Program-made: the position numbers and the translations under genes | Shown here: positions 1 to 10,076 of the stretch, piece by piece | How positions within the stretch are numbered: the stretch's first letter is position 1 | Layout: each line of letters starts with the position of its first letter | The notes under the pieces: generated by a model | The model's input: the letters and a program-made list of their open reading frames with translations, nothing else | What the model was told of the DNA's origin: nothing | The model's database searches: none | NCBI RefSeq assembly: GCF_041228105.1 | Contig: NZ_CP166097.1 | Coordinates: 2,108,001-2,172,000 of the forward strand | From: Pectobacterium aroidearum | GTDB taxonomy: Bacteria; Pseudomonadota; Gammaproteobacteria; Enterobacterales; Enterobacteriaceae | Length of the DNA: 64,000 nt | Reading direction: 5' to 3'

Positions 1-795
<795 letters not shown>

Positions 796-811
796 TCGCA
801 ATAGTGTTTTT

Positions 812-839
812 AAAAAACCCGGTTTCCGGGTTTTTTTTT
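812..839 (+). terminator. Rho-independent terminator of fabF
   Basis: An AAACCCGG/CCGGGTTT stem with a 3-nt loop is followed by nine T residues, starting 17 bases after the fabF stop codon. Confidence 0.9.
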
Positions 840-923
840 GCCTGCATAAAATCAGACACACCTGCTTGTCTGCAACGCAGCTTTACTGGCAAGCTGACGA
901 TGATAAATGATGCGGAGCTTATT

Positions 924-1721
924 ATGCTGTGGATTAATGGCCAGTTACAGGAACAGCTCTCGGTGCTCGATCGGGCGACACAGTATGGTGACGGCTGCTT
1001 TACGACAGCCAGAGTCAGTGCTGGAGAGGTTGTCTGGTTGGATCGACATATCGTGCGCCTGCAACAGGCCGCGACACGCCTGTTATTTCCACTTGTTGAC
1101 TGGGAAGGCCTGATTGCAGAAATGAAACTGGCAGCGCAGAGGCGGGCGGACGGCGTAGTGAAAGTGATGCTAACGCGCGGTGCTGGCGGGCGTGGCTATA
1201 GTCCCCAAGGCTGCATGCAGCCAACCCGGATCGTCATGCAGGCAGGCTATCCTGCGCACTATGCCGATTGGCGCGAACAAGGGATTAGCCTGAATCTTAG
1301 CCCGGTGACGCTAGCTAAAAATCCACTGTTGGCGGGCATAAAACATCTGAATCGTCTTGAGCAGGTGCTGATTCGAGCGCATCTTGACCAGACATCAGCC
1401 GATGAGACCCTCGTGCTTGACACTTCCGGTGCGCTAGTGGAATGCTGTGCCGCTAATTTATTCTGGCGCAAAGGAAATCATGTCTATACGCCGGATGTAT
1501 CTCAGTCTGGTGTAGATGGCGTTGCCCGACAGCATATTATTGCCTCGCTGGCAGGTTCTGACTTCGATCTACAGATCGTCAGTGAACCTGTGGCTGCATT
1601 GGCCGATGCGGATGAGGTGCTGGTTTGTAATGCATTAATGCCGATAGTCCCCGTGAATCAGGCGCATGTCTGGCGTTACCACTCCCGAGAGCTTTATCGA
1701 TTCCTGAGTTCTGACTGCTAG
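924..1721 (+). CDS. pabC: aminodeoxychorismate lyase
   Basis: PLP enzyme of fold type IV that converts 4-amino-4-deoxychorismate to p-aminobenzoate and pyruvate for folate synthesis. The open frame runs back to 792, but the ATG at 924 is preceded by GGAG and gives 265 aa beginning MLWINGQ, like E. coli PabC (269 aa). Lys140 in GIKHLNRLEQ is the PLP lysine of the family; ECCAANLFW is the conserved C-terminal motif. The stop lies 14 bases before mltG, so pabC probably starts the pabC-mltG-tmk-holB-ycfH operon. Confidence 0.95.
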   Translation: MLWINGQLQEQLSVLDRATQYGDGCFTTARVSAGEVVWLDRHIVRLQQAATRLLFPLVDWEGLIAEMKLAAQRRADGVVKVMLTRGAGGRGYSPQGCMQPTRIVMQAGYPAHYADWREQGISLNLSPVTLAKNPLLAGIKHLNRLEQVLIRAHLDQTSADETLVLDTSGALVECCAANLFWRKGNHVYTPDVSQSGVDGVARQHIIASLAGSDFDLQIVSEPVAALADADEVLVCNALMPIVPVNQAHVWRYHSRELYRFLSSDC

Positions 1722-1735
1722 TAGATGGTTGATTT

Positions 1736-2755
1736 ATGAAGAAAAAGAAAATTGGTTTGCTGATTATCGCTGCCGTTGTGCTGATGTTGTTGGTAGCGTG
1801 GCAGAAAATGCAGCGTTTTGCTGGTTCTCCACTGGCTATCGAAAAGGAAACTATTTTTACGCTTCCGGCCGGTACGGGAAGAGAAGGGCTGGAAACGCTG
1901 CTGCTCGATCAGAAAATTATTACGGATGGCGTATTTTTTCCGTGGCTGCTGCGTCTTGAGCCTGAGTTGGCTAAATTCAAAGCGGGTACGTATCGCTTTA
2001 CTACGGGAATGACCGTCCGTGAGATGCTGGCATTACTGTCCAGCGGAAAGGAAGCACAATTCTCCATCCGTTTTGTCGAGGGTTCACGCCTGAAAGAATG
2101 GCTAACCACGTTGCAACAGGCACCCTATATTAAGCATACACTGTCCGATAAAACTGAACAGGACATCGCAGTGCTGTTGGAAATCAAAGATAAGGCAAAC
2201 CCGGAAGGCTGGTTTTATCCTGATACCTACGCCTACACGGCGGGTACGAGCGACAGTACTTTGTTGCAGCGTGCGCATCAGCGTATGAAAAAAACGGTGG
2301 ATGAAGTATGGAAAGGGCGTGAAGAAGGGTTACCGTATAAAACGCCAGACGAGTTGCTGACGATGGCGTCAATCATTGAAAAGGAAACGGCGATCAATGA
2401 AGAACGTACGCAGGTTGCTTCCGTTTTTATCAATCGGTTACGGCTCGGCATGCGCTTGCAAACCGACCCCACGGTGATTTATGGCATGGGCGATGACTAT
2501 AAAGGCGTGATAACCCGTAAAGCATTAGACACACCGACGCCGTACAATACCTATGTTATTTCCGGTTTGCCGCCGACGCCAATCACGATGCCGGGAAAAG
2601 CCTCATTAGATGCGGCAGCGCACCCAGCCAAAACGTCGTACCTGTATTTTGTGGCAGATGGAAAAGGCGGACACAGTTTTACCACTAACCTTGCAGACCA
2701 CAATCGTGCTGTGAGGGTATACCGCTCAGCGTTAAAGGAACGGGATGAACAGTAA
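1736..2755 (+). CDS. mltG: endolytic murein transglycosylase
   Basis: Inner-membrane lytic transglycosylase (YceG family) that cuts nascent peptidoglycan and is thought to terminate glycan strands. 339 aa: a Lys-rich N-terminus, one membrane segment at about residues 7-22, then a periplasmic LysM-like part and the catalytic YceG domain. The catalytic glutamate lies in the IEKE motif at residues 214-217, and [11 protein letters not shown] and [14 protein letters not shown] are typical family motifs. The 3' end overlaps tmk by 11 bases, indicating translational coupling. Confidence 0.96.
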   Translation: MKKKKIGLLIIAAVVLMLLVAWQKMQRFAGSPLAIEKETIFTLPAGTGREGLETLLLDQKIITDGVFFPWLLRLEPELAKFKAGTYRFTTGMTVREMLALLSSGKEAQFSIRFVEGSRLKEWLTTLQQAPYIKHTLSDKTEQDIAVLLEIKDKANPEGWFYPDTYAYTAGTSDSTLLQRAHQRMKKTVDEVWKGREEGLPYKTPDELLTMASIIEKETAINEERTQVASVFINRLRLGMRLQTDPTVIYGMGDDYKGVITRKALDTPTPYNTYVISGLPPTPITMPGKASLDAAAHPAKTSYLYFVADGKGGHSFTTNLADHNRAVRVYRSALKERDEQ

Positions 2756-3404
2756 ATTTATCGTCATTGAAGGGTTGGAAGGCGCAGGGAAGACCACCGC
2801 GCGTCATATCGTGGTGGAAACGCTGCGGTTGCATGGCGTGAAAGAGGTGGTTTTCACGCGAGAACCCGGTGGCACGCCGCTGGCAGAGAAGCTACGTGAG
2901 CTTATCAAGCAAGGTATGACCGATGAGAAGGTCACCGATAAAGCGGAAGTCCTAATGCTGTACGCCGCCAGAGTTCAACTGGTGGATAATGTAATCAAAC
3001 CCGCTCTGGCTGACGGACAATGGGTTATCGGCGATCGTCACGATCTTTCTTCACAGGCTTATCAGGGCGGTGGACGTGGGATCGATCAGCAACTGCTGCG
3101 TTCACTGCGCGATACCGTGCTGGGCGATTTTCGCCCTGACCTGACGCTCTATCTGGATTTGCCGCCAGCTATTGGTTTGCAGCGCGCGCGCGCGCGCGGC
3201 GAACTGGATCGGATTGAGCAGGAATCGCTGGCTTTCTTTGAACGCACTCGCTCCCGTTATCAGGAGTTGGCAGCGGAGGATGACAGCATCCTGACGATCG
3301 ATGCTTCACAATCGATTGATGCCGTTAGTGCGGATATTCAGGCAGCGCTACAGCAGTGGTTGCAGCAACAAGGGTTGCAACCTGTCGCGCAGGAGCCGCG
3401 CTGA
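2745..3404 (+). CDS. tmk: thymidylate kinase
   Basis: Phosphorylates dTMP to dTDP with ATP, an essential step of dTTP synthesis. 219 aa (E. coli 213). P-loop GLEGAGKT is at residues 10-17, the [17 protein letters not shown] substrate loop follows, and an Arg-rich LID is encoded partly by an alternating GC tract at 3182-3198. The start is inside the mltG 3' end, and the TGA overlaps the holB ATG. Confidence 0.97.
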   Translation: MNSKFIVIEGLEGAGKTTARHIVVETLRLHGVKEVVFTREPGGTPLAEKLRELIKQGMTDEKVTDKAEVLMLYAARVQLVDNVIKPALADGQWVIGDRHDLSSQAYQGGGRGIDQQLLRSLRDTVLGDFRPDLTLYLDLPPAIGLQRARARGELDRIEQESLAFFERTRSRYQELAAEDDSILTIDASQSIDAVSADIQAALQQWLQQQGLQPVAQEPR

Positions 3405-4414
3405 TGGAGTGGTATCCGTGGCTGAATGCATCCTATCGGCAGCTCATCGGTCAGTATCAGGCGGGCAGGGGTCATCATGCGGTGTTATTGCATGCGCTGC
3501 CGGGTATGGGCGATGAATCGCTGATTTATGCACTGAGTCGCTGGCTGATCTGCCAGCGGCCTGATGGCATGAAAAGCTGCGGCCACTGTCACTCCTGCAA
3601 CCTGATGACAGCGGGAACGCATCCAGACTGGCATGTGCTGAGTCCTGAGAAAGGCAAGCAGAGTTTGGGTGTCGATCCGGTGCGTGACGTCGTGGAAAAA
3701 GTGTATCAACACGCCCGACAAGGCGGAGCAAAAGTGATCTGGCTGTCTGCCGCAGAGCAACTGACAGAAGCGGCCGCGAATGCGCTACTAAAAACGCTGG
3801 AAGAACCGCCACAGAATACCTTCTTTTTATTTGGCTGCCGCGAACCGGCCAGGCTGCTGGCAACGTTGCGCAGCCGTTGTCTGTATCACTATCTGGATGT
3901 CCCGACTGAGACGCAAAGCGTGCTGTGGCTGAATGCCCGCCATCGCCATGACGGTAAGGCGTTGCGCACGGCATTGAGACTGCAATCGGGCGCGCCATTA
4001 GCCGCCGAAGCGTTATTGCAACCAGAGCAGTGGAAGCAGCGTAGCGGGCTGTGTCAGGCATTTTCTGCCGCGCTGACTTCACGGGATCAGCTCTCGTTGA
4101 TTCCGCAACTGAATCATGACGATGCAGATACCCGCATTCACTGGTTGACCGTGCTACTGTTGGATGCCATGAAATGGCAGCGGGGGGCGAGCGAGCATTT
4201 GGTGAATCAGGATCAGATCGAACTGGTTGAGCGTCTGGCGCGTGAACCCTCCGTGCATTTGCAGTATGAGCTGCAACAGTGGCTGGTTTGTCGGCAAAAA
4301 TTGCTAACCGTTACGGGCGTAAATCGTGAGTTGCTGCTGACAGAACGCCTGCTTGATGGGGAACGTACGTTTGCTTCGTCGGTTAAGCGCGACAGCCATC
4401 CTTTTTCTGTTTAA
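3404..4414 (+). CDS. holB: DNA polymerase III delta-prime subunit
   Basis: Clamp-loader stator subunit of the replisome. 336 aa (E. coli 334) from the ATG overlapping the tmk stop (TGATG). Four zinc-module cysteines are visible at residues 50, 59, 62 and 65. The P-loop position is degenerate (PGMGDES), as expected for a subunit that does not hydrolyse ATP, and the SRC motif (TLRSRC) that supplies the arginine finger in trans is present. The open frame extends upstream to 3356, but that part overlaps tmk and lacks similarity. Confidence 0.96.
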   Translation: MEWYPWLNASYRQLIGQYQAGRGHHAVLLHALPGMGDESLIYALSRWLICQRPDGMKSCGHCHSCNLMTAGTHPDWHVLSPEKGKQSLGVDPVRDVVEKVYQHARQGGAKVIWLSAAEQLTEAAANALLKTLEEPPQNTFFLFGCREPARLLATLRSRCLYHYLDVPTETQSVLWLNARHRHDGKALRTALRLQSGAPLAAEALLQPEQWKQRSGLCQAFSAALTSRDQLSLIPQLNHDDADTRIHWLTVLLLDAMKWQRGASEHLVNQDQIELVERLAREPSVHLQYELQQWLVCRQKLLTVTGVNRELLLTERLLDGERTFASSVKRDSHPFSV

Positions 4415-4433
4415 TTATTATCGAGTAAATATC

Positions 4434-5231
4434 ATGTTGTTAGTGGATTCCCACTGTCACCTTGACGGTCTGGATTATCAGTCATTGCATAAAGATGTCT
4501 CCGATGTTCTGGAGAAAGCGAAACGTCGCGATGTCGGCTTCCTGTTGGCCGTGGCAACTACGCTGCCCGGTTACCGTGCCATGGTAGAGTTAATCGGCGA
4601 GCGCGATAATGTGGCGTTTTCCTGCGGCGTTCATCCGCTAAATCAGGAAGCCCCTTATGATTATGCCGAGCTGCGCGAGCTAGCCAGCGCCAGTCGCGTG
4701 GTGGCGATGGGGGAAACGGGGCTGGACTATTTCTACCAGCAGGAGACGAAAACCCAACAGCAAGAATCGTTTCGCGAACATATTCGTATTGGCAATGACT
4801 TGAACAAACCGGTCATCGTGCATACGCGTGCCGCCCGTGAAGATACGCTGGCTATTCTGCGTGACGAACACGCGGAGAAATGCAGCGGCGTGCTGCACTG
4901 TTTTACGGAAGATTTGGCGACGGCAAAGTCTTTGCTGGATATGGGGTTTTATATCTCGTTTTCTGGCATCGTGACGTTCCGTAATGCCGAGGAATTGCGT
5001 GATGTCGCGCGTTACGTGCCGCTGGATCGGATGCTGATTGAGACGGATTCCCCTTGGTTAGCGCCGGTTCCATTCCGTGGTCAGGAAAACCAACCTGCGT
5101 ATGTACGTGATGTTGCGGAATATCTTGCCGTAGTGAAAGGCACATCGCTGGAAACCCTCGCTGCCGCCACGACAGAAAACTTCTCCCGCCTGTTTCACAT
5201 CGATCCGACTCGGTTGACCGCTGCGCAATAG
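4434..5231 (+). CDS. ycfH: TatD-family metal-dependent hydrolase YcfH
   Basis: Putative metal-dependent deoxyribonuclease of the TatD family. 265 aa from ATG 4434, exactly the E. coli length; an upstream extension to 4353 overlaps holB and is not conserved. Metal ligands are visible: HCH at residues 7-9, Glu in GETGLDYF, His in VHTRAARE, His in LHCF and Asp in ETDSPWLAP. It closes the pabC-to-ycfH operon. The physiological substrate is not established. Confidence 0.94.
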   Translation: MLLVDSHCHLDGLDYQSLHKDVSDVLEKAKRRDVGFLLAVATTLPGYRAMVELIGERDNVAFSCGVHPLNQEAPYDYAELRELASASRVVAMGETGLDYFYQQETKTQQQESFREHIRIGNDLNKPVIVHTRAAREDTLAILRDEHAEKCSGVLHCFTEDLATAKSLLDMGFYISFSGIVTFRNAEELRDVARYVPLDRMLIETDSPWLAPVPFRGQENQPAYVRDVAEYLAVVKGTSLETLAAATTENFSRLFHIDPTRLTAAQ

Positions 5232-5260
5232 TGGCTGAGAATAGCCGAGTTTTTTTTACC
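5230..5260 (+). terminator. possible weak terminator after ycfH
   Basis: A short GGCT/AGCC hairpin lies just after the ycfH stop and is followed, after GAG, by eight T residues. The stem is only about 4-5 bp, so termination may be partial. Confidence 0.4.
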
Positions 5261-5387
5261 CGTGTAATTAATAGCACTGCATAATCCCTCTGATTAGGTT
5301 TTTCCTCTTCAGGGGGACGTGTTTTTTAGCGATATATCACAGAAAAGTGCAATATCTGTTCGAACTCAGCCTGTTGGCTTGTGGAAA

Positions 5388-5403
5388 CGTGATAGCAATC
5401 AAA
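5388..5403 (+). promoter_or_regulatory. candidate CRP site upstream of ptsG
   Basis: CGTGA-N6-TCAAA matches the TGTGA-N6-TCACA consensus in 8 of 10 arm bases. It is centred about 41 bases before the inferred transcription start near 5437, the class II position used at E. coli ptsG P1. Inferred from sequence. Confidence 0.6.
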
Positions 5404-5416
5404 CATTGTGACCGCT

Positions 5417-5444
5417 ATTTATTTTACTCTGCGTAAAAATTAAA
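5417..5444 (+). promoter_or_regulatory. ptsG P1 -10 and Mlc operator
   Basis: The stretch around TATTTTACTCTGCGTAAAAA closely resembles the E. coli ptsG Mlc operator as I remember it. It contains the -10 hexamer TACTCT at 5425-5430. This predicts glucose-relieved repression by Mlc together with CRP activation. The rest of the 313-base ycfH-ptsG gap (5232-5544) holds only the leader. Confidence 0.65.
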
Positions 5445-5517
5445 GGGGGCTAAGACACCCCAACTCGCAAAGGCCATCCTCCCCGTCTTTGCTTATATGA
5501 AGTATCAGAAGTAAAAG

Positions 5518-5540
5518 CACTATTACTCAGGAGCACACTC
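5518..5540 (+). promoter_or_regulatory. SgrS pairing site overlapping the ptsG ribosome binding site
   Basis: The leader segment ACTCAGGAGCACAC just before the ptsG ATG is complementary to the seed of E. coli SgrS (GTGTGACTGAGT) with a short internal mismatch. It contains the ptsG Shine-Dalgarno sequence, as in E. coli. This implies glucose-phosphate stress control by an SgrS homologue encoded elsewhere. Confidence 0.65.
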
Positions 5541-5544
5541 AATT

Positions 5545-6978
5545 ATGTTCAAGAATGCATTCGCAAACCTGCAAAAAGTAGGTAAGTCGCTAATGCTGCC
5601 CGTATCCGTACTCCCTATCGCAGGTATTCTGCTGGGTGTCGGTTCGGCCAATTTTAGCTGGTTGCCTGGAATTGTCTCCAGCGTCATGGCGCAGGCCGGT
5701 GACTCGGTGTTTGCCAACATGCCGCTGATTTTTGCTATTGGTGTTGCCCTGGGCTTCACCAATAACGACGGTGTTTCCGCACTGGCGGCGGTGGTAGCTT
5801 ATGGCATCATGGTAAAAACCATGGCTGCGATTGCACCGCTGGTTCTTAATCTACCGGCTGCCGAGATTACTGCGAAGCACCTGGCGGATACCGGTGTTCT
5901 GGGCGGGATCATTGCCGGTGCGATTGCCGCGTATATGTTTAATCGCTTCTACCGCATTCAACTGCCTGAGTATCTGGGTTTCTTTGCCGGTAAACGTTTT
6001 GTGCCGATTATTTCCGGCCTGACGGCGATCGTTACTGGTGCGGTGTTGTCTTTCATATGGCCACCGGTCGGTAGCGCTATCCAAACGTTTTCACATTGGG
6101 CTGCGAATGAGAACCCGATGTTGGCATTCGGTATCTATGGGGTCGTTGAACGTTCTCTGGTGCCGTTTGGTCTGCACCATATCTGGAACGTACCTTTCCA
6201 AATGCAGGTTGGTGAATTCACCAATGCCGCGGGACAGGTTTTCCACGGTGATATCCCACGTTACATCGCTGGTGACCCGACTGCGGGTAAATTGTCTGGT
6301 GGTTTCCTGTTTAAAATGTACGGTTTGCCGGCTGCAGCTATCGCTATCTGGCACTCTGCTAAGCCAGAAAACCGCGCGAAAGTGGGCGGTATCATGATCT
6401 CTGCGGCGCTGACCTCGTTCCTGACGGGTATCACTGAGCCAATTGAGTTCTCATTCATGTTTGTTGCGCCAATCCTGTATGTGATCCATGCGATTCTGGC
6501 GGGTCTGGCGTTCCCAATCTGTATCCTGCTGGGTATGCGTGATGGGACTAGCTTCTCTCACGGTCTGATCGACTTCGTGGTACTGAGCGGTAACGGTAGC
6601 AACCTGTGGCTGTTCCCGATTGTGGGTCTGTGCTATGCGCTGATTTACTACACCATCTTCCGCGTTCTGATTGCGAAACTGAACCTGAAAACGCCAGGCC
6701 GTGAAGATAGCTCTTCTGAGCAAGCGTCACAGGACAGCACTGAAATGGCTGCCGCACTGGTTAGCGCGTTTGGTGGTAAAGAAAACATCACTAACCTGGA
6801 TGCGTGCATCACCCGTCTGCGCGTTAGCGTAGGCGATGTGGCTAAAGTTGATCAGGCTGGCCTGAAAAAACTGGGCGCAGCAGGTGTGGTTGTGGCAGGT
6901 TCCGGTGTTCAGGCCATTTTCGGTACCAAATCCGATAACCTGAAAACCGATATGGACGACTACATCCGTAACCACTGA
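5545..6978 (+). CDS. ptsG: PTS glucose-specific transporter EIICB
   Basis: Inner-membrane glucose permease and phosphotransferase. 477 aa, the same length as E. coli EIICB-Glc. The N-terminal EIIC domain has the usual membrane segments and the [12 protein letters not shown] signature. A linker near residues 385-400 joins the EIIB domain, whose phosphorylated cysteine is residue 421 in [10 protein letters not shown]. It is a single-gene unit: a regulated leader precedes it and a hairpin terminator follows. Confidence 0.98.
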   Translation: MFKNAFANLQKVGKSLMLPVSVLPIAGILLGVGSANFSWLPGIVSSVMAQAGDSVFANMPLIFAIGVALGFTNNDGVSALAAVVAYGIMVKTMAAIAPLVLNLPAAEITAKHLADTGVLGGIIAGAIAAYMFNRFYRIQLPEYLGFFAGKRFVPIISGLTAIVTGAVLSFIWPPVGSAIQTFSHWAANENPMLAFGIYGVVERSLVPFGLHHIWNVPFQMQVGEFTNAAGQVFHGDIPRYIAGDPTAGKLSGGFLFKMYGLPAAAIAIWHSAKPENRAKVGGIMISAALTSFLTGITEPIEFSFMFVAPILYVIHAILAGLAFPICILLGMRDGTSFSHGLIDFVVLSGNGSNLWLFPIVGLCYALIYYTIFRVLIAKLNLKTPGREDSSSEQASQDSTEMAAALVSAFGGKENITNLDACITRLRVSVGDVAKVDQAGLKKLGAAGVVVAGSGVQAIFGTKSDNLKTDMDDYIRNH

Positions 6979-7000
6979 TGCGTTGTTGGGGAGTGATAAA

Positions 7001-7022
7001 AAGGGGCGAAAGCCCCTTTTTT
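7001..7022. terminator. terminator between ptsG and the XRE regulator gene
   Basis: A GGGGC/GCCCC stem with a GAAA tetraloop is flanked by an A run and a T run. It can terminate ptsG (+) and the convergent gene on the minus strand. Confidence 0.9.
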
Positions 7023-7037
7023 ATGGTCAGAACCGTC

Positions 7038-7835
7038 TTATTCCTCTTCCTGAGACTGACGGGCGTAAACCACCAGACGTAGATGGCGATCCTCATCGAT
7101 GGTTAGCGAAGTATGTTCGAAAACTTCAGCCTTGCCGTCGATCATCAGTTGCCGCACGCCGCTACATGGGGCGTGTACCTCATGCTGCCGCCACCACGTT
7201 TTGAAATCTGGCGATACCCGCTCCAGCTCGTCCATCAGTTCATGAATGTCTGCTTCCTGCGTCGCACGTGCGAAATCGCGGCGAAAACTCGACAGCATCT
7301 GCGGAGCCTGTTGCTCCCAGCCGATGAATCGCTCATGCAGTAACGGGTTGGTGAACAAGAGCCAGAGCAGATTACGTCTTTCGGAAGGATGGGCATCGAA
7401 GCTGAAAAGCTGATTTGCCGGTTCATTGAAGGTCAACACATCCCAGCGCAGGTTGAGGATATAGGCCGGATGCGGAGCCAGATCGTGCATTAGACGCCGT
7501 ACCAGCGGTGGCACGACGCACCACGTCTTACCCGGTTCGGCCGGTGGTCGCTCATGCGCCAGCAGGAACAGATGGCGACGTTCAGCGGCATCGAGTTTTA
7601 GCACCCGTGCCAGGCTGTCCAGAAATGCTGCCGACACACCGATATCGCGTCCCTGTTCGAGCCAGGTGTACCACGTCAGGCCAACGCCAGCCAATGCCGC
7701 CACTTCTTCGCGTCTTAACCCCGGCGTGCGCCGTCTTCCTCCGCTAGGCAAGCCCACGTCGGCGGGTGACACCCGTTCACGGCGCGCGCGCAAAAATGCA
7801 GCCAGATCATGGCGAGTTCTTTCCAATGTTCGCAT
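7038..7835 (-). CDS. XRE-family regulator with MmyB-type ligand domain
   Basis: Predicted cytoplasmic DNA-binding regulator, 265 aa. An N-terminal helix-turn-helix at about residues 30-70 (RRTPGLRREEVAALAGVG, then WYTWLEQGR) is followed by the MmyB/MltR-like PAS-type ligand-binding domain, with the typical NLRWDVLTFNEPA region. Members of this family usually control a divergent neighbouring gene and bind small hydrophobic ligands. Here the divergent neighbour is an MFS exporter at 7959, with 123 bases between the starts. ptsG-hinT is interrupted by this pair relative to E. coli. The ligand is unknown. Confidence 0.85.
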   Translation of the reverse strand: MRTLERTRHDLAAFLRARRERVSPADVGLPSGGRRRTPGLRREEVAALAGVGLTWYTWLEQGRDIGVSAAFLDSLARVLKLDAAERRHLFLLAHERPPAEPGKTWCVVPPLVRRLMHDLAPHPAYILNLRWDVLTFNEPANQLFSFDAHPSERRNLLWLLFTNPLLHERFIGWEQQAPQMLSSFRRDFARATQEADIHELMDELERVSPDFKTWWRQHEVHAPCSGVRQLMIDGKAEVFEHTSLTIDEDRHLRLVVYARQSQEEE

Positions 7836-7958
7836 CGTTTACCGCATTGCTTTTAGTAATAGCATAAGTGGTTAAATTGTAATTGTTTAAAAAGGATTTG
7901 AGAATGGCGGCGTCATTATTTTCGATACGCAACTTCTCGATATGCAAGGAGACACAAG

Positions 7959-9413
7959 ATGAACTCAAATTATCGCGCGTCGGCATTGCCTGCGCCAGCC
8001 GTCAACAGCCCGCCGTGGCTTGGCCTCTCTGTGCTGCTGATGGCCGGTTTTGTCACGATCTTCGATCTGTTCGTGGTCAATGTCGCTATTCCCAGCATGC
8101 AGGCCGATCTGGGTGCTAGCTTCGCGCAAATCGGTTTCATCGTAGCGGGTTATGAACTGGCTTTCGGCGTACTGCTGATTACGGGTGGGCGGCTGGGGGA
8201 TGTATTTGGTCGACGCAGCCTGTTTGTGGTGGGCATGGCCGGGTTTACGCTTGCCTCTGCGCTGTGTGGTCTAGCGCCCAGTGCGGGGTTTCTGATCGGT
8301 GCTCGCATCTTACAGGGACTGGCGGCCGCTTTACTGTTTCCACAGGTTTATGCCTCTATCCGCGTCAATTTCGACGGTGACGATAGCCGCCGTGCCTTCG
8401 GTCTGCTGGGCATGACGCTAGGGCTCGCCGCTATCGCGGGTCAGATACTGGGAGGATGGCTGGTGCATGCCAATCTGTTTGGGTTGGGCTGGCGCAGTAT
8501 CTTTCTTATCAATGTACCGATTGGCCTGCTTGCTATCGCCGCGGCACGATTTATCCCTGAGTCTCGGACGCCGCAGCGCCCTTCGCTGGACTGGATGGGT
8601 GTGGCGTTGATCAGCGTTGGGCTGACGCTGCTGCTGGTGCCGCTGATTGAAGGGCCGGGACAAGGGTGGCCAGAATGGAGCCTGTGGATGTTGACCACAG
8701 CAACGCTCTTGTTAGCGATGTTTTACCGTCAGCAGGAACGTCGACAGCGAGCGGGGCATCTTCCGCTGGTGGATATGCGTCTGCTCGTACAGCGCCGTTT
8801 CCTGCTGGGTGTGTCGCTGGTGCTGCTGGTGTATTCCACATCCAGCTCATTTTTCCTGTGTTTTGCTTTGCTGGTGCAAACAGGGCTGGGACTTGATCCT
8901 TTCCTTGCCGGAAGTATTTTCGCGCCGTGCAGCGTGGGTTTCGTTCTGGCATCGCTGGCTGCACCTCGTCTGGTTGCTCGCTGGGGCACGGTTACTATCG
9001 TCGTGGGGGCGCTGGTTTATGCTGTCTCGATCGGCCTGTTGATTATGCAGGTGCAGCTAGCGGGGGCCGATCTGGTGGCCGTTCGGCTGATCCCTGTGTT
9101 GGTGGTGGTAGGGGCAGGTCAGGGCTTCATCATGACGCCGCTGTTAAATCTGGTGTTGGGATTTGTGGATGAGGCTCAGGCGGGTATGGCATCGGGCGTG
9201 ATCTCGACGGTTCAGCAGGTTGGGGCGGCGTTGGGTGTGGCCGTGGTGGGCATCCTGTTTGGTACTGCACTGGCGACAGGCGATGACGCAGTTGCACAAG
9301 CGGGTCAATACGTTTCAGCCTTTGTGGCGGGAATGCTCTACAACCTGATTGCTGCGCTGCTGGTCTGCATCCTGTTGCTGATGCTGGTGAGAACGCAGCG
9401 GTCATTCGGTTGA
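7959..9413 (+). CDS. MFS drug/metabolite exporter (DHA2-like, 14 TM)
   Basis: Inner-membrane proton-coupled exporter, 484 aa, consistent with 14 membrane segments. The N-terminal motif D (FDLFVVNVAIPSMQADLG) and the GGRLGDVFGRR motif A are characteristic of the DHA2 drug:H+ antiporters. Good ribosome binding site AAGGAG at 7946-7951. Divergently transcribed from the MmyB-type regulator, which is the likely controller. The substrate cannot be read from the sequence. The pair is absent from this position in E. coli. Confidence 0.88.
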   Translation: MNSNYRASALPAPAVNSPPWLGLSVLLMAGFVTIFDLFVVNVAIPSMQADLGASFAQIGFIVAGYELAFGVLLITGGRLGDVFGRRSLFVVGMAGFTLASALCGLAPSAGFLIGARILQGLAAALLFPQVYASIRVNFDGDDSRRAFGLLGMTLGLAAIAGQILGGWLVHANLFGLGWRSIFLINVPIGLLAIAAARFIPESRTPQRPSLDWMGVALISVGLTLLLVPLIEGPGQGWPEWSLWMLTTATLLLAMFYRQQERRQRAGHLPLVDMRLLVQRRFLLGVSLVLLVYSTSSSFFLCFALLVQTGLGLDPFLAGSIFAPCSVGFVLASLAAPRLVARWGTVTIVVGALVYAVSIGLLIMQVQLAGADLVAVRLIPVLVVVGAGQGFIMTPLLNLVLGFVDEAQAGMASGVISTVQQVGAALGVAVVGILFGTALATGDDAVAQAGQYVSAFVAGMLYNLIAALLVCILLLMLVRTQRSFG

Positions 9414-9641
9414 TGGGAAGGCGCACACACGAATTTTCGATGGATGATGCGAAATCCTGATCGCAGGGGCGATAGTGTCGCTGTTTTCGGGAGAAGGCGG
9501 GCGTATTTCTGGTTTTTACTGGGAGTCGTATTTTGACCACCCGCACCAGAAATAGACGAAGAAGGTTGAAAGAAATGGAATATGTCACTCATACTGCCTA
9601 CATGACGTCGTTCAATGCCAGCTTTAACAAGGAAATCAATC

Positions 9642-9992
9642 ATGGCTGAAGAAACCATCTTTAGTAAAATCATCCGCCGGGAAATCCCTGCCGATATCGT
9701 GTATCAAGATGAACTGGTCACCGCCTTCCGTGACATTGCTCCTCGCACACCCACTCACATCCTGATTATTCCGAATGTCTTGATCCCTACCGTTAACGAT
9801 ACGGCGCCGGAGCATGAAGCGGCACTGGGACGGATGGTGACGGTTGCGGGCAAAATTGCGCAGCAGGAAGGTATTGCCGAGGACGGCTATCGTCTGATAA
9901 TTAACTGCAACCGACACGGCGGGCAGGAAGTTTACCACATCCACATGCATCTGCTTGGTGGCCGCGCATTAGGGCCTTTGCTGGCAAACTAG
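9642..9992 (+). CDS. hinT: HIT-family purine nucleoside phosphoramidase
   Basis: Hydrolyses adenosine 5'-phosphoramidates and aminoacyl-adenylates. 116 aa from ATG 9642 (the frame opens at 9615 but lacks conservation there); E. coli HinT has 119 aa. The histidine triad HIHMH, with histidines at residues 99, 101 and 103, is intact. The E. coli HinT C-terminal tail is slightly shorter here. First gene of the hinT-ycfL-lpoB-thiK-nagZ-ycfP string. Confidence 0.96.
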   Translation: MAEETIFSKIIRREIPADIVYQDELVTAFRDIAPRTPTHILIIPNVLIPTVNDTAPEHEAALGRMVTVAGKIAQQEGIAEDGYRLIINCNRHGGQEVYHIHMHLLGGRALGPLLAN

Positions 9993-10016
9993 ATCTTATA
10001 GCACTAGATCCTATAG
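9989..10016 (+). repeat. near-tandem 13-bp repeat at the hinT stop codon
   Basis: CTAGATCTTATAG and CTAGATCCTATAG differ by one base and are separated by two bases. The first copy contains the hinT TAG stop. Confidence 0.6.
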
Positions 10017-10076
10017 AACCAGGTTCGATGGTCATGGGTAGACTATCGTGCGAGAAAACCATCATGCGAGAACATC

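Noticed and set aside
3444..4082. 212-codon frame antisense to holB
   Set aside because: Low-complexity Arg/Ser-rich translation; holB on the other strand is conserved over its full length.
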